Assembly: GCF_001484765.1 (NCBI RefSeq)
Contig: NZ_LLXO01000007.1
Span: forward strand, 124,001 to 188,000
Reading direction: 5' to 3'
Length of the DNA: 64,000 nt
Origin: Entomohabitans teleogrylli
GTDB taxonomy: Bacteria; Pseudomonadota; Gammaproteobacteria; Enterobacterales; Enterobacteriaceae
Below, piece after piece: positions 20,705 through 33,286 of the stretch (positions within the stretch are counted from its first letter, which is position 1; each line of letters starts with the position of its first letter). A model generated the notes under the pieces. It did no database searches, was not told the origin of the DNA, and saw only the letters and a program-made list of their open reading frames with translations. A program made the position numbers and the translations under genes.

Positions 20705-20793
20705 TGAGCCTCAAATCCCTTCGCCGGCATTATCCGGATCAGGTTCGACGGGTATCTCTCAGCGCGTCAGATAATGACGGCACCCCGATGAGA
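20705..20793 (-). promoter_or_regulatory. TPP riboswitch (thi box)
   Basis: On the reverse strand the conserved TPP aptamer elements appear in order: TCGGGGTGCC, CTGAGAGATACCC, GAACCTGATCCGGATAATGC and GCCGGCGAAGGGA. The CTCA/TGAG ends can pair as P1. It lies about 45 nt before the thiB start, so it represses thiBPQ when TPP is plentiful, most likely at translation initiation because the thiB ribosome site follows directly. Confidence 0.95.
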
Positions 20794-20835
20794 ACGGGCT
20801 GTATTCTAATGATTCCGCCCGGCGACGCAATGTAA

Positions 20836-22500
20836 TTACGGCTCCGGCGGAGCAAACCAGGCGGATTTAAAATCAAACCAGCCGAGGGTATTCATCCTGA
20901 CGCCGCGCATACTGCGCTGGCCCTGGATGCGCAGCCAGTGGTGGATCAGCGGCACAACGTGCAATTCTTCCTGTAGCGACTGGCACCAGCCGGGCAGCGA
21001 CAGTTCGCCGTTGCGCCAGCGGCGGGCGTCTTCCTGCCAGTCGCGGTCAATACAGTGCTGGATCATCGGCGTTTCGTAGAGATGGGCAAACAGGGAAAAT
21101 TCCAGCGGCAGCGTAAAGTTAGCGCTGTTGAGCCAGATATCGCTGACAGCGTTACCCTGGTGCCACTCTTCATAACTCATTTCCTGAACGATAAGTTTGA
21201 CGCCGTGCTGCGCCAGCAATTTGTGCATGATGCGGCTTAACACCCGATATTCCGGATGCTCGCGATAAAAACTCAGGGTCAGGGTTTCCAGCCCGGCGGG
21301 CCTGGCGACAGCCCCTTGCTGGCGAACATGGTGCCAGCGCGGCAGCAGGCCCCAGGCCGGAAACCAGTAATGCTGATATTGTTCACCGGCGTGCCAGATC
21401 AGGCTCATGGGGGAGAACAGATGGCTGAGCCAGTGGCGTAACTGGAGATTAGCGCCGAGCCGCGAACGGGAGTCGAACAGCAGGTAGTAACAGCCCTCTT
21501 CGAGGCGGCTTTCCAGCGCGGTTTCGCTCTGTTCAGCGCTGGTATCTTCGAGGTGGACGCCGCAGCTCAACTCGTCGCCGATTTCCGGCAACACCCAGAA
21601 ATTCACCTCATCGATCAAGGCCCGGTAGCCGAAATAGTCGTCGAAAGCGTGGATTTTTAGCTGGTTCTGGTTGTTGCGCGCCACTGCGTAAGGGCCGGTG
21701 CCCACCGGTTTACTGGCGAAGTCGGGCATCGAAGGCCATTCGCGGGGTAAGATCATCGCGCTGGTGTTGGCCATCAGCCACGGCAGCCAGGTATCCGACT
21801 GCTCAAGGTGGACATCCAGCGTCCAGGGGGTGGGCGAATGGATAGTGGTAATATGGTTGTACAGCGGTAGCGCGGTCACGCGACGCAGAGAGGCGATCAC
21901 GTCCAGCATATCCAGCTCCCGCCCATGGTGGAAGTGGATCCCGGGTCGTAAAAAGAAGCGCCAGTGCAACGGCGAAATTTGCTGCCAGTGGTGAGCAATA
22001 TCGGCTTCGAGTTCCCCGTTTTCCTCATTTATGCGCGTCAGACCGCTGAAAATTTGCCGGGCGACGTGGGTTTCCGAGCGGCGCAGCGCGCTGCCCGGCA
22101 GCAGATTCATCAGGGGACGATAATACAGCACCCGCAAAATGTGTTTCCCCTGGCGAAAGGTACGGCCGAGATGGGAAATCAGCATCTGCCGGACGGCGTC
22201 TTTGTCGCCGACGATTTGCACCAGTTGATCGATTCGGTCCTGCTCCAGCAGGTCTTCGGCGCGCTGTTGCTGCAATGCCAGGCCGGTATACAGAAAAGTC
22301 AGCCGCGACCGTTTTCCGCGTCCTGCTTCCGCTTCCCAGGTCAGCCAGCCCTGCGCTTGCATACTATTGAGCAGGGTGCGCATATGCCGTCGGGAGCAGT
22401 TGAGGAGTTCCGCCAGCTCGTTCAGCGTGGTGTCCTGGGTTTTTCCCTCGCAGCATTGCCAGAGGCGGATGAATTGTTGTTGCAAACGGCCAGAGGACAT
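20836..22500 (-). CDS. sgrR: Transcriptional regulator SgrR
   Basis: Activator of sgrS in response to glucose-phosphate stress. 554 residues compared with 551 in E. coli. The N-terminal winged-helix DNA-binding domain (about 5-110, with [22 protein letters not shown]) is followed by a solute-binding-protein-like (SBP bac 5) domain that probably senses a small molecule. The C-terminus [23 protein letters not shown] is conserved. The gene is divergent from sgrS, with about 70 bp between the starts, the arrangement in which SgrR both activates sgrS and represses itself. Confidence 0.97.
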   Translation of the reverse strand: MSSGRLQQQFIRLWQCCEGKTQDTTLNELAELLNCSRRHMRTLLNSMQAQGWLTWEAEAGRGKRSRLTFLYTGLALQQQRAEDLLEQDRIDQLVQIVGDKDAVRQMLISHLGRTFRQGKHILRVLYYRPLMNLLPGSALRRSETHVARQIFSGLTRINEENGELEADIAHHWQQISPLHWRFFLRPGIHFHHGRELDMLDVIASLRRVTALPLYNHITTIHSPTPWTLDVHLEQSDTWLPWLMANTSAMILPREWPSMPDFASKPVGTGPYAVARNNQNQLKIHAFDDYFGYRALIDEVNFWVLPEIGDELSCGVHLEDTSAEQSETALESRLEEGCYYLLFDSRSRLGANLQLRHWLSHLFSPMSLIWHAGEQYQHYWFPAWGLLPRWHHVRQQGAVARPAGLETLTLSFYREHPEYRVLSRIMHKLLAQHGVKLIVQEMSYEEWHQGNAVSDIWLNSANFTLPLEFSLFAHLYETPMIQHCIDRDWQEDARRWRNGELSLPGWCQSLQEELHVVPLIHHWLRIQGQRSMRGVRMNTLGWFDFKSAWFAPPEP

Positions 22501-22592
22501 AAAAGGGGAACTCCGCGGTGAAAAGTCATCAATTTATTTCTCCCTATATTAAGCCAATAATCATGGGCGATGAAAGCGAGGATGTGACCGGC

Positions 22593-22733
22593 ATGATACT
22601 GACTGCCGAGGTTGACGTCGTAGCGCCTGTTTCCCGGCTGGCCTGCCAGGAGACGGGCGGTGACGGCGGCTCGAAGACTGGCGCGGTGTGGGTTATGGCT
22701 GGCGCAGACGTAGCAGACATCAAGTGTGACTGA
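22593..22733 (+). CDS. Candidate 46-codon ORF inside SgrS, at sgrT position
   Basis: An ATG 25 nt into the predicted SgrS transcript (E. coli sgrT starts at nucleotide 22) opens a 46-residue frame beginning MILTAEVDVVAPVSRLACQ. A GAGG lies about 10 bases upstream. The frame ends at the TGA inside the ptsG-pairing segment. The product shows no resemblance to SgrT (which begins MRQFYQHYF), is not membrane-like, and is rich in Ala, Val, Gly and Asp. It may be a chance frame in non-coding RNA or a replaced small protein. Translation is unproven. Confidence 0.25.
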   Translation: MILTAEVDVVAPVSRLACQETGGDGGSKTGAVWVMAGADVADIKCD

Positions 22734-22752
22734 GTATTGGTGCTTATCACCC

Positions 22753-22782
22753 GCCAGCAGTTTTTTTACTGCTGGCTTTTTT
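22753..22782 (+). terminator. SgrS intrinsic terminator
   Basis: GCCAGCAGT and ACTGCTGGC form a 9-bp perfect stem with a loop of six T and a tail of six T. The 3' U-run is the Hfq-binding end of SgrS. Confidence 0.93.
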
Positions 22783-22884
22783 AGTTTATGATCTGCGCGG
22801 TTAGCTGTTTTCCCACCCTTGTGCCCGCGCTGTTACGCGGTGACTGTTCAGCAACGCTTGCCTCTGTGACAAAGGAAACGCTGT

Positions 22885-24063
22885 ATGTTGTGGTTTCTGA
22901 CTAAAGGACGACGTCTTAACCTGGTGTATGTGGCCTTCATGACGGTCGCATTTATGATGGGCGTGGCCGGCGCGCTACAGGCGCCGACGCTGAGTCTGTT
23001 TCTTACCCGTGAAGTTGAGGTACGCCCGTTCTGGGTCGGCCTGTTTTATACCGTCAATGCGGTAGCCGGTATTGTGATTAGCCTGCTGCTGGCCAGGCGT
23101 TCCGACAGTCGCGGCGATCGCCGTAAGCTCATTATGTTCTGCTGCGCTATGGCGGTGGCGAACTGTATCCTGTTTGCCTTTAATCGCCACTATCTGACGC
23201 TGATTACCGCCGGGGTATTCCTCGCTGCGTTGGCTAATACCTCCATGCCGCAGATTTTCGCGCTGGCTCGCGAATACGCCGACCGCTCGGCGCGCGAGGT
23301 CGTGATGTTCAGTTCGGTGATGCGCGCTCAACTGTCGCTGGCGTGGGTGATCGGGCCGCCGCTGTCGTTTATGCTGGCGCTGAATTATGGTTTCACCACC
23401 ATGTTTCTGAGCGCCGCCGGCATATTCGCGCTGAGCCTGCTGATTATTTTCTTCGCGCTGCCCTCGGTGCCGCGTATTGAACAGGCGGCGGACAAAGATA
23501 TTACCCAGGTCAGCGGCTGGCAGGATCGCAATGTGCGCTACTTGTTTATCGCCTCAATGCTGATGTGGACCTGCAATACCATGTATATCATCGATATGCC
23601 GCTGTGGATTAGCCAGGATCTGGGGTTGCCGGACAAGCTGGCCGGGGTGCTGATGGGTACCGCCGCCGGGCTGGAAATTCCGGCGATGCTGCTGGCGGGC
23701 TACTATGTGAAGCGCTTTGGCAAACGGCCGATGATGGTGTTCGCTGTCGGGGCCGGGGTGGTGTTCTATGTAGGGCTGGTGTTGTTCCATAGCCGTACCG
23801 CGCTGCTGATCCTGCAACTGTTTAATGCCATTTTTATCGGTATTGTCGCCGGGATCGGTATGCTGTGGTTCCAGGATCTGATGCCCGGACGGGCCGGTTC
23901 GGCGACCACGCTGTTCACTAACAGTATTTCAACCGGGGTGATTCTGGCGGGGGTGATTCAGGGGGCGCTGGCCGAGAGTTTTGGTCACGGGTCGGTTTAC
24001 TGGGTGATTTCCGGGATTGCGCTGGCGGCGCTGGTATTAACCAGCCGGGTGCGGGAAGGGTGA
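22885..24063 (+). CDS. setA: Sugar efflux transporter SetA
   Basis: Major-facilitator proton-coupled exporter of glucose, lactose and non-metabolisable analogues. 392 residues, equal to E. coli SetA, with about twelve transmembrane segments and the family loop motif LARRSDSRGDRRK near residue 70. It follows SgrS in the same direction and may be read through from it, linking sugar-phosphate stress to efflux. The start ATG is preceded by AAAGGA. Confidence 0.96.
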   Translation: MLWFLTKGRRLNLVYVAFMTVAFMMGVAGALQAPTLSLFLTREVEVRPFWVGLFYTVNAVAGIVISLLLARRSDSRGDRRKLIMFCCAMAVANCILFAFNRHYLTLITAGVFLAALANTSMPQIFALAREYADRSAREVVMFSSVMRAQLSLAWVIGPPLSFMLALNYGFTTMFLSAAGIFALSLLIIFFALPSVPRIEQAADKDITQVSGWQDRNVRYLFIASMLMWTCNTMYIIDMPLWISQDLGLPDKLAGVLMGTAAGLEIPAMLLAGYYVKRFGKRPMMVFAVGAGVVFYVGLVLFHSRTALLILQLFNAIFIGIVAGIGMLWFQDLMPGRAGSATTLFTNSISTGVILAGVIQGALAESFGHGSVYWVISGIALAALVLTSRVREG

Positions 24064-24103
24064 CGAATCCTCGCCGGGCTAAAAAAGCCGGGTAAGTAAT
24101 CTC

Positions 24104-24125
24104 AAGGGCGCCGACTGGCGCCCTT
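24104..24125. terminator. Hairpin between convergent setA and leuD
   Basis: AAGGGCGCC and GGCGCCCTT form a perfect 9-bp stem with a GACT loop. A second, weaker CCGG-AAAAA-CCGG hairpin lies at about 24073-24092. It serves both the end of setA (+) and of leuABCD (-). U-tracts are short. Confidence 0.5.
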
Positions 24126-24135
24126 GTTATATCGC

Positions 24136-24741
24136 TTAACGCATAAAGGCCGGCTGTTGTTTTTCGTAGGCCGAGATAGCGTCCTCATGCTGCAGCGTCA
24201 GGCCAATGCTGTCCAGGCCGTTGAGCATACAGTGGCGGCGGAACGCATCCAGCGTGAAGGGGTAAGTTTTACCGCCCGCTTTCACTTCCTGGGCCTGCAA
24301 ATCGACGGTGAAGGTGATCCCCGGCGTCGCCTGAACCAGTTTAAACAGCGTATCCACGTCCTGATCGCTCAGGATGACCGGCAGCAGCTGGTTATTGAAG
24401 GCATTGCCGTAGAAAATATCGGCAAAGCTCGGGGCAATCACCACCTTAAAGCCGTAGTCGGTCAGCGCCCAGGGGGCGTGCTCGCGTGAAGAGCCGCAGC
24501 CGAAGTTTTCCCGGGCCAGCAGGATGGAGGCCCCTTTGTATTGCGGGAAATTGAGGACAAAATCCGGATTCGGCTGCTGGCCTTTGTCATCAAGAAAGCG
24601 CCAGTCGTTGAACAGATGGGCGCCAAAGCCGGTGCGGGTCACTTTCTGCAAAAACTGCTTGGGAATGATCGCATCGGTATCGACATTCGCGGCGTCCAGT
24701 GGAACGACCAGACCAGTGTGTTGGATAAATTTTTCTGCCAT
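24136..24741 (-). CDS. leuD: 3-isopropylmalate dehydratase small subunit
   Basis: With LeuC it isomerises 2-isopropylmalate to 3-isopropylmalate. 201 residues, standard length. The aconitase swivel-domain motif [16 protein letters not shown] lies near residue 77, and the substrate-binding YGNAFNN near 111. It is the last gene of leuLABCD, 10 bp after leuC. Confidence 0.98.
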   Translation of the reverse strand: MAEKFIQHTGLVVPLDAANVDTDAIIPKQFLQKVTRTGFGAHLFNDWRFLDDKGQQPNPDFVLNFPQYKGASILLARENFGCGSSREHAPWALTDYGFKVVIAPSFADIFYGNAFNNQLLPVILSDQDVDTLFKLVQATPGITFTVDLQAQEVKAGGKTYPFTLDAFRRHCMLNGLDSIGLTLQHEDAISAYEKQQPAFMR

Positions 24742-24751
24742 GGTCTTTCCC

Positions 24752-26152
24752 TTATTTCAACGAACGGATATCGGCAAAATGGCCGGATACAGCCGCGGCG
24801 GCGGCCATTGCCGGGCTGACCAGATGAGTGCGTCCCCCGCGCCCCTGGCGGCCTTCAAAGTTACGGTTGCTGGTAGAGGCGCAGCGTTCGCCCGGATTCA
24901 GACGATCGTTGTTCATGGCCAGGCACATTGAGCAGCCCGGCAGACGCCATTCAAAACCGGCTTCAATGAAGATCTTATCCAGACCTTCCTCTTCCGCCTG
25001 CGCTTTTACCGGACCAGAACCCGGAACCACCATAGCCTGTACGCCAGGAGCCACTTTACGGCCTTTGGCAATCGCCGCTGCGGCGCGCAGATCTTCGATC
25101 CGCGAGTTGGTGCAGGAACCGATAAACACTTTGTCGATCGCCACTTCGGTTAACGGCACGCCTGGTTTAAGGCCCATATAGGCCAGCGCTTTCTCTGCGG
25201 AGGCGCGTTCCACCGGATCGGTAAAGGATGCCGGGTCAGGGATATTGTCGTTGATGGCGATGACCTGGCCGGGGTTGGTGCCCCAGGTGACCTGCGGAGC
25301 GATATCTGCGGCATTCAGGGTGACAACCGTGTCGAAGATGGCGTCATCGTCGGTTTTCAGGGTCTTCCAGTAGGCGACCGCGGCGTCGAAATCTGCGCCC
25401 TGCGGCGCGTGACGGCGACCTTTCACGTAATTAAAGGTGGTTTCGTCCGGCGCAACCAGGCCGGCCTTAGCGCCCATTTCGATGGCCATATTGCACAGGG
25501 TCATGCGACCCTCCATGCTCAGGGCCTCAATGGCCGGACCGCAGAACTCAACAACGTGGCCGGTACCGCCGGCGCTGCCGGTTTTACCAATCACAGCCAG
25601 CACGATATCTTTCGCGGTGATGCCCGGCGCCGCTACGCCGAGCACCTCAATTTTCATGGTCCTGGCGCGTCCCTGTTTCAGGGTCTGGGTTGCCAGTACG
25701 TGTTCCACTTCAGACGTGCCGATACCAAACGCCAGCGCGCCGAAGGCGCCGTGAGTGGCGGTATGGGAGTCACCGCAGACGATAGTCATCCCCGGCAGGG
25801 TAACGCCTTGTTCAGGGCCCATCACATGGACGATGCCCTGGAACGGATGGTTCAGGTCATACAGCTCAACACCGAATTCCTGGCAGTTTTTCATCAATTC
25901 CTGCATCTGAATGCGCGCCATTTCGCCGCTGGCATTGATGTCTTTGGTCTGGGTGGAGACGTTATGATCCATGGTGGCGAAGGTTTTGCCCGGCTGGCGT
26001 ACCTGACGACCGTGCGCCCGCAGACCATCAAAGGCCTGCGGCGAGGTGACTTCATGCACCAGATGACGATCGATATACAACAGCGGGGTCTCCTCCGCGG
26101 CTTCATAGACGATATGGGCGTCATACAATTTTTGATACAGCGTCTTAGCCAT
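24752..26152 (-). CDS. leuC: 3-isopropylmalate dehydratase large subunit
   Basis: Carries the 4Fe-4S cluster of isopropylmalate isomerase. 466 residues. The cluster ligands are seen as one Cys in FIGSCTNSR (near 347) and the pair in [13 protein letters not shown] (near 407-410). The N-terminal active-site blocks DHNVSTQ and [21 protein letters not shown]-type are intact. It starts 2 bp after the leuB stop, consistent with coupled translation. Confidence 0.98.
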   Translation of the reverse strand: MAKTLYQKLYDAHIVYEAAEETPLLYIDRHLVHEVTSPQAFDGLRAHGRQVRQPGKTFATMDHNVSTQTKDINASGEMARIQMQELMKNCQEFGVELYDLNHPFQGIVHVMGPEQGVTLPGMTIVCGDSHTATHGAFGALAFGIGTSEVEHVLATQTLKQGRARTMKIEVLGVAAPGITAKDIVLAVIGKTGSAGGTGHVVEFCGPAIEALSMEGRMTLCNMAIEMGAKAGLVAPDETTFNYVKGRRHAPQGADFDAAVAYWKTLKTDDDAIFDTVVTLNAADIAPQVTWGTNPGQVIAINDNIPDPASFTDPVERASAEKALAYMGLKPGVPLTEVAIDKVFIGSCTNSRIEDLRAAAAIAKGRKVAPGVQAMVVPGSGPVKAQAEEEGLDKIFIEAGFEWRLPGCSMCLAMNNDRLNPGERCASTSNRNFEGRQGRGGRTHLVSPAMAAAAAVSGHFADIRSLK

Positions 26153-26154
26153 GA

Positions 26155-28822
<2,668 letters not shown>

Positions 28823-28865
28823 GGGTTGGGTCCTTGTTCTGTATCTGGCGCCTCTGCTGCGAGCA

Positions 28866-28897
28866 TAAAAAAACCCGCGCAATGGCGCGGGTTTTTA
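28866..28897 (-). terminator. leu operon attenuator terminator
   Basis: On the reverse strand AAAAACCCGCGCC, a short loop and GGCGCGGGTTTTTTT form a strong GC stem with a U-run, 17 bp beyond the leuL stop and before leuA. It is positioned as the transcription attenuator controlled by leuL translation. Confidence 0.9.
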
Positions 28898-28913
28898 TTC
28901 TCTGGGGTCCGAC

Positions 28914-28997
28914 TCAACGCTGAGTGTCGTCCACCAGTCTACCGCGCACAATGGATGCGTTTAGTAGTAGACCGAGTAGGCGCTGAGCGTGAAACAT
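28914..28997 (-). CDS. leuL: leu operon leader peptide LeuL
   Basis: 27-codon attenuation leader, MFHAQRLLGLLLNASIVRGR followed by seven more residues. It contains five leucines in codons 7-12, four of them the rare CUA (CTA CTC GGT CTA CTA CTA). Stalling on these when charged tRNA-Leu is scarce would favour the antiterminator and leuABCD expression. The E. coli LeuL core (GLLLLNASSLRGR) is clearly related. The ATG at 28997 is the only sensible start downstream of the leu promoter. Confidence 0.93.
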   Translation of the reverse strand: MFHAQRLLGLLLNASIVRGRLVDDTQR

Positions 28998-29034
28998 AAA
29001 TCGGGCTCCGGGTAATCGTGCGAACGTGCTTTTA

Positions 29035-29063
29035 GTGGTACTTGATACCGCTCGCGGTGTCAA
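29035..29063 (-). promoter_or_regulatory. leuLABCD promoter
   Basis: On the reverse strand a perfect -35 TTGACA (29063-29058) and the -10 position TACCAC (29040-29035) are 17 bp apart, 37 bp before leuL. They are followed by CTAAAAGCA, as in the E. coli leu promoter. Confidence 0.75.
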
Positions 29064-29647
29064 CCTTTGTTTTATGGCGTCGGACCATGCTGGCGTATTC
29101 TTTGCGGAATGCTTTAGCGAATTGTGCTGAAAATTTCCTGATATAAGGTTTTTTTTATGGCTGTCCAGAAAGAGACTTTTCACCGATGTTCAACTTCAGG
29201 AATACTTATTAATATTTATAAACATATACATTAGAGTTGATGATATTCATTATCGTAATGATTTGTCGGTGATACCTCTTGTTTCAGGATTGAAGAATAG
29301 ACAGGTGTCTATTTATGGACATTTGGAAAAGGCTCTTAAATCATTATTTTAGTTACATGTTTAAATGGTGCTTAATTTAATATTCATTATATGAATTGTT
29401 GTTAGCCAGCGTTTTTTATGTTTTGATGGTGTTGTCAGAAGGACGCGTGTTGATCTGTCATCCGTCACTCCCTGGGGGCTTTGGCGCCCTGACTGGCTAT
29501 TGAACTGCCATAAACAGAATTCACCCGATTTAGCCGTGGTGTTTTCTTAATTATGCATCATTACCTTTTATTTAGCATGTCACCTTCATAGCGGCATTTT
29601 ATACTATCCGTTCAATAAAGGAATGATGATTTTCAGTGGGGTTAATT
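29064..29647. other. AT-rich leuL-leuO intergenic region
   Basis: About 580 bp without a supportable gene and distinctly AT-rich compared with the rest of the window, with several T- and A-runs (for example around 29149-29156 and 29340-29400). In E. coli and Salmonella the equivalent region binds H-NS and LeuO and silences leuO; the same is inferred here. A possible leuO promoter lies at 29577-29605. Confidence 0.6.
29577..29605 (+). promoter_or_regulatory. Possible leuO promoter
   Basis: -10 TATACT (29600-29605) and -35-like ATGTCA (29577-29582) are 17 bp apart, 42 bp before the leuO ATG. It is called from spacing and consensus only. Confidence 0.4.
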
Positions 29648-30592
29648 ATGTCTGAAGAGCATATTGAGAATCTCTCAGTGGGCGATACCATTAAGCCACA
29701 GCTAAGGATGGTCGATCTCAATTTATTAACGGTATTTGATGCTGTAATGCAGGTACAAAACATTACCCGCGCAGCGCAAATGCTGGGTATGTCGCAACCC
29801 GCGGTCAGTAATGCCGTGGCGCGTTTAAAGATAATGTTTAATGACGAGCTATTTGTGCGTTATGGACGTGGTATTCAGCCAACGGCCCGGGCCTATCAGC
29901 TATTTGGCTCAGTGCGTCAGGCGCTGCAGTTAATCCAGAACGAACTGCCGGGGGCCGGTTTTGATCCTCTGACCAGCGACAGAACATTTAATCTGTGTGT
30001 CTGTAGTCCGCTGGATAATCAGCTGACTTCACTTATTTATAATCAAGTGAAACAGGCGGCGCCGAATATACAATTACTTTTTAAATCATCGCTGAATCAG
30101 AATATTGAACATCAACTACGTTATCAGGAAACCGAGTTTGTAATCGGTTATGATGAATTTCGCCGTCCTGAATTTAACTGTATTCCCCTGTTTCGCGATG
30201 AAATGGTATTAGTCGCCAGCAGTGAACATCCGCGGGTAAATAATTTATTGCGCGAAGGCGACGTGTATCGCGAACATCATGCGGTGGTCTCTCTGGAGCG
30301 TTTCGCGTCATTTAGCGCCCCGTGGTATGACTCTGTGGAAAAACAGGCCTGTATTGCTTATCAGGGAACGGCATTAACCAGCGTTCTGAATGTGGTATCG
30401 CAGACCCAACTGGTAGCGATTGCGCCGCGCTGGCTGGCGGAAGAATTCTCCGATAGTTTGAACCTGCAGATAACCTCCTTACCGCTGAAACTGAATAGCC
30501 GGACGTGCTATCTCTCCTGGCATGAGGCTGCCGCGCGTGATAAAGGCCATCAGTGGATGGAAGAGTTACTGACACAGGTTTGTCACCGCTAA
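29648..30592 (+). CDS. leuO: LysR-type regulator LeuO
   Basis: Global regulator that antagonises H-NS and controls, among others, CRISPR-cas and bgl in E. coli. The ATG at 29648 gives 314 residues, the E. coli length; a GTG four codons earlier (29636) is less likely. N-terminal winged helix (about 22-85, with [25 protein letters not shown]) and a C-terminal LysR effector domain. The coding sequence has more A+T and more TTA/ATA-type codons than its neighbours, as is usual for this H-NS-silenced locus. Confidence 0.97.
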   Translation: MSEEHIENLSVGDTIKPQLRMVDLNLLTVFDAVMQVQNITRAAQMLGMSQPAVSNAVARLKIMFNDELFVRYGRGIQPTARAYQLFGSVRQALQLIQNELPGAGFDPLTSDRTFNLCVCSPLDNQLTSLIYNQVKQAAPNIQLLFKSSLNQNIEHQLRYQETEFVIGYDEFRRPEFNCIPLFRDEMVLVASSEHPRVNNLLREGDVYREHHAVVSLERFASFSAPWYDSVEKQACIAYQGTALTSVLNVVSQTQLVAIAPRWLAEEFSDSLNLQITSLPLKLNSRTCYLSWHEAAARDKGHQWMEELLTQVCHR

Positions 30593-30613
30593 GCGTATTT
30601 GCGCCGCACGATT

Positions 30614-30642
30614 ACAGGGCATCGACGGATGTCCTGTTTTTC
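30614..30642 (+). terminator. leuO intrinsic terminator
   Basis: ACAGGGCAT and ATGTCCTGT pair with one G-U wobble across a 6-nt loop, followed by TTTTTCT. It lies 21 bp after the leuO stop. Confidence 0.75.
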
Positions 30643-31011
30643 TATATATCCACGCTTTTGCAGTATATTATGCTGTATTGATTTTCTTTGTCGCCAGTGT
30701 CAACAATATTCAGAAGCGTAAATTTAGATAAATTACTGCAATAACATTATTTTTCGGGATATTTATTCAATATCCTGCCTTCCGTTCAGTATTTCTCACG
30801 TAAAAAAACAATTTTTACAGGGACTCACTGGTTCACAAGGATTTGTCGCAGTGAGGCACTCGATTGCCTGCCTGTTTTGCAGCGGTTATGTTAGTGCGAT
30901 TATTCTACTACGATCCGACAATCCACAGACAGGGCGGACACGCCTGTACCATTGACGAATGGCAACCGGATTCCTTCGTCGAACATAAAAATGAAAGCCT
31001 GGAGGCAAACC
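30643..31011 (+). promoter_or_regulatory. ilvIH leader / control region
   Basis: About 370 bp of AT-rich DNA before ilvI with no convincing gene. It contains the palindrome GGATATT-TATTC-AATATCC at 30757-30775 and several TTTAT/ATAAA runs. In E. coli the long ilvIH upstream region binds multiple Lrp dimers; the same role is inferred, but individual Lrp sites cannot be assigned by eye. The ilvI ribosome site CTGGAGG is at about 30998-31004. Confidence 0.45.
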
Positions 31012-32736
31012 ATGGAGATGTTGTCAGGAGCCGAGATGGTCGTCCGATCGCTTATCGATCAGGGCGTGAAGCAAGTATTCGGTTATCCCGGGGGCGCGGT
31101 TCTCGATATTTATGATGCGCTTCATACCATTGGCGGCATTGAGCACGTACTGGTGCGCCACGAGCAGGCGGCGGTTCATATGGCGGATGGTCTGGCCAGA
31201 GCTACCGGAGAGGTCGGAGTCGTGCTGGTGACCTCAGGGCCGGGGGCAACCAATGCCGTCACCGGTATCGCCACAGCCTATATGGATTCTATCCCGCTGG
31301 TGGTACTTTCCGGCCAGGTGGCGACGTCGCTGATTGGTTATGACGCCTTTCAGGAATGCGACATGGTGGGGATTTCCCGACCAGTCGTGAAGCACAGTTT
31401 TCTGGTAAAACAGACCGAAGATATTCCCGGCGTCCTGAAGAAAGCCTTCTGGCTGGCGGCCAGCGGTCGTCCTGGACCGGTGGTGGTAGACCTGCCAAAA
31501 GACATTCTTAACCCGGCGCACAAGTTGCCTTATGCGTGGCCGGATTCCGTAAGCATGCGCTCCTATAACCCGACGACCCACGGCCATAAGGGGCAGATTA
31601 AGCGTGCGCTACAGACGCTGCTGGCGGCCCGCAGACCGATAATCTACAGCGGCGGTGGGGCGATTGCCGCTGAATGTCATGATGAACTGCGCCAGATAGC
31701 ACAGGCGCTCAATATTCCGGTGGCTTCTTCATTAATGGGGCTGGGCGCGTTTCCCGGCACCCATCGCCAGGCGCTGGGAATGCTGGGGATGCACGGTACC
31801 TATGAAGCCAATATGGCGATGCATAATGCCGATGTGATTTTTGCCGTTGGGGTGCGTTTTGACGATCGCACCACCAATAATCTGGCGAAGTACTGCCCGG
31901 ATGCCACCGTATTGCATATTGATATCGACCCGACCTCGATTTCCAAAACCGTTGCGGCGGATATCCCGATTGTCGGCGACGCGCGTCTGGTACTGCAGCA
32001 AATGCTGGAGTTGCTTGCGCAGGAAGAAGGACAGCGCTCCGGGGATGATATTCGCGACTGGTGGCAGCAGATTGAACACTGGCGCGCCCGTAAGAGCCTG
32101 GATTACGACCGCAACTCCGGGAAAATCAAACCGCAGGCGGTGATCGAGACCATCTATCGTCTTACCAACGGTGACGCTTATGTGACGTCTGACGTTGGTC
32201 AGCACCAGATGTTTGCGGCCCTGTATTATGCCTTCGATAAGCCGCGGCGCTGGATCAACTCCGGCGGGTTGGGGACGATGGGCTTCGGCCTGCCGGCGGC
32301 GCTGGGGGTGAAAATGGCGCTGCCGGAGGAAACCGTGGTTTGCGTCACTGGCGATGGGAGTATCCAGATGAACATTCAGGAACTGTCCACCGCTCTGCAA
32401 TATAACCTGCCGGTGCTGGTGCTGAACCTCAACAACCGTTACCTCGGTATGGTGAAGCAGTGGCAGGATATGATCTACTCAGGCCGCCACTCTCAGTCTT
32501 ATATGCAGTCGTTACCTGACTTTGTGCGCCTTGCGCAAGCGTATGGCCATGTCGGTATTGGTATTTCCCACCCCCAGGAGCTGGAAAGCAAGTTGCAGGA
32601 AGCGCTGGAACACGTCCGGCAGCAGCGCCTGGTCTTTGTCGATATTGACGTTGACGGCAGCGAGCACGTTTACCCGATGCAAATTCGCGGTGGGGGTATG
32701 GACGAAATGTGGTTAAGCAAAACGGAGAGAACCTGA
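31012..32736 (+). CDS. ilvI: Acetolactate synthase III large subunit
   Basis: Catalytic subunit of the valine-sensitive AHAS III, making acetolactate or acetohydroxybutyrate from pyruvate. The ATG at 31012, preceded by GGAGG, gives [18 protein letters not shown] and 574 residues, as in E. coli. The frame could extend 20 codons upstream without support. ThDP-dependent fold: catalytic Glu in [13 protein letters not shown] (near 47), FAD-binding middle domain, and the C-terminal ThDP motif [22 protein letters not shown] split over a GDG...NN pattern. It is followed directly by ilvH. Confidence 0.98.
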   Translation: MEMLSGAEMVVRSLIDQGVKQVFGYPGGAVLDIYDALHTIGGIEHVLVRHEQAAVHMADGLARATGEVGVVLVTSGPGATNAVTGIATAYMDSIPLVVLSGQVATSLIGYDAFQECDMVGISRPVVKHSFLVKQTEDIPGVLKKAFWLAASGRPGPVVVDLPKDILNPAHKLPYAWPDSVSMRSYNPTTHGHKGQIKRALQTLLAARRPIIYSGGGAIAAECHDELRQIAQALNIPVASSLMGLGAFPGTHRQALGMLGMHGTYEANMAMHNADVIFAVGVRFDDRTTNNLAKYCPDATVLHIDIDPTSISKTVAADIPIVGDARLVLQQMLELLAQEEGQRSGDDIRDWWQQIEHWRARKSLDYDRNSGKIKPQAVIETIYRLTNGDAYVTSDVGQHQMFAALYYAFDKPRRWINSGGLGTMGFGLPAALGVKMALPEETVVCVTGDGSIQMNIQELSTALQYNLPVLVLNLNNRYLGMVKQWQDMIYSGRHSQSYMQSLPDFVRLAQAYGHVGIGISHPQELESKLQEALEHVRQQRLVFVDIDVDGSEHVYPMQIRGGGMDEMWLSKTERT

Positions 32737-32738
32737 TT

Positions 32739-33230
32739 ATGCGCCGGATATTATCTGTATTACTGGAAAACGAATCGGGCGCGCTGTCCCGGGTGATCGG
32801 GTTGTTCTCTCAGCGCGGATACAATATCGAGAGTCTGACGGTCGCGCCGACTGACGACCCCACGCTGTCGCGGATGACTATCCAGACCGTCGGCGATGAG
32901 AAAGTGATCGAGCAAATTGAGAAGCAGCTTCACAAGCTGGTGGATGTCCTGCGGGTTTCCGAACTCGGTCAGGGCGCCCATGTGGAGCGCGAAATCATGC
33001 TGGTGAAGGTGCAGGCCAGCGGCTACGGTCGCGAAGAGGTGAAACGCAGTACCGAAATTTTCCGCGGTCAGATTATTGATGTCACGCCGGCGATTTATAC
33101 CGTACAACTGGCTGGCACCAGCGAAAAACTGGATGCGTTTCTCGCCACCATTCGCGAAGTGGCGAAAATCGTCGAAGTGGCCCGTTCCGGTATTGTCGGG
33201 CTGTCGCGGGGCGAGAAGGTCATGCGCTGA
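32739..33230 (+). CDS. ilvH: Acetolactate synthase III regulatory subunit
   Basis: Small subunit that raises AHAS III activity and gives valine feedback inhibition. The ATG at 32739, 2 bp after the ilvI stop, gives [19 protein letters not shown] and 163 residues, as in E. coli; the 10 upstream in-frame codons overlap ilvI and are rejected. N-terminal ACT domain (about 1-75, with the valine-site region [20 protein letters not shown]) and a C-terminal ALS small-subunit domain. Confidence 0.98.
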   Translation: MRRILSVLLENESGALSRVIGLFSQRGYNIESLTVAPTDDPTLSRMTIQTVGDEKVIEQIEKQLHKLVDVLRVSELGQGAHVEREIMLVKVQASGYGREEVKRSTEIFRGQIIDVTPAIYTVQLAGTSEKLDAFLATIREVAKIVEVARSGIVGLSRGEKVMR

Positions 33231-33255
33231 CCGCGCGTGGTGTGAGCCGCTTCAC

Positions 33256-33286
33256 AAGCCTGGCAGAATGCGCCGGGCTTTTTTTT
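33256..33286 (+). terminator. ilvIH intrinsic terminator
   Basis: AAGCCTGGC and GCCGGGCTT pair with one wobble, followed by a run of eight T. It lies about 26 bp after the ilvH stop. Confidence 0.85.

Larger units (their letters stand above)
22569..22782 (+). ncRNA. sgrS: SgrS small RNA (sgrT not recognisable)
   Basis: Hfq-dependent RNA that pairs with ptsG mRNA under sugar-phosphate stress. The functional 3' part is nearly identical to E. coli: AAGTGTGACTGAGTATTGGTG (ptsG pairing segment, 22723-22743), then TCACCCGCCAGCAG and a terminator. The likely 5' end is GATGAA at 22569, matching the E. coli start GATGAAGC, with a possible -10 AATAAT at 22556-22561. The roughly 150 nt between the two ends do not resemble E. 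coli SgrS and do not encode a SgrT-like peptide. It lies between divergent sgrR and setA, as expected. Confidence 0.9.

Noticed and set aside
22518-22733. 71-codon frame beginning before SgrS
   Set aside because: Its start lies upstream of the likely SgrS 5' end; only the inner ATG at 22593 is kept as a weak candidate.
29636-29647. Alternative GTG start for leuO
   Set aside because: The ATG at 29648 gives the family length of 314 residues.
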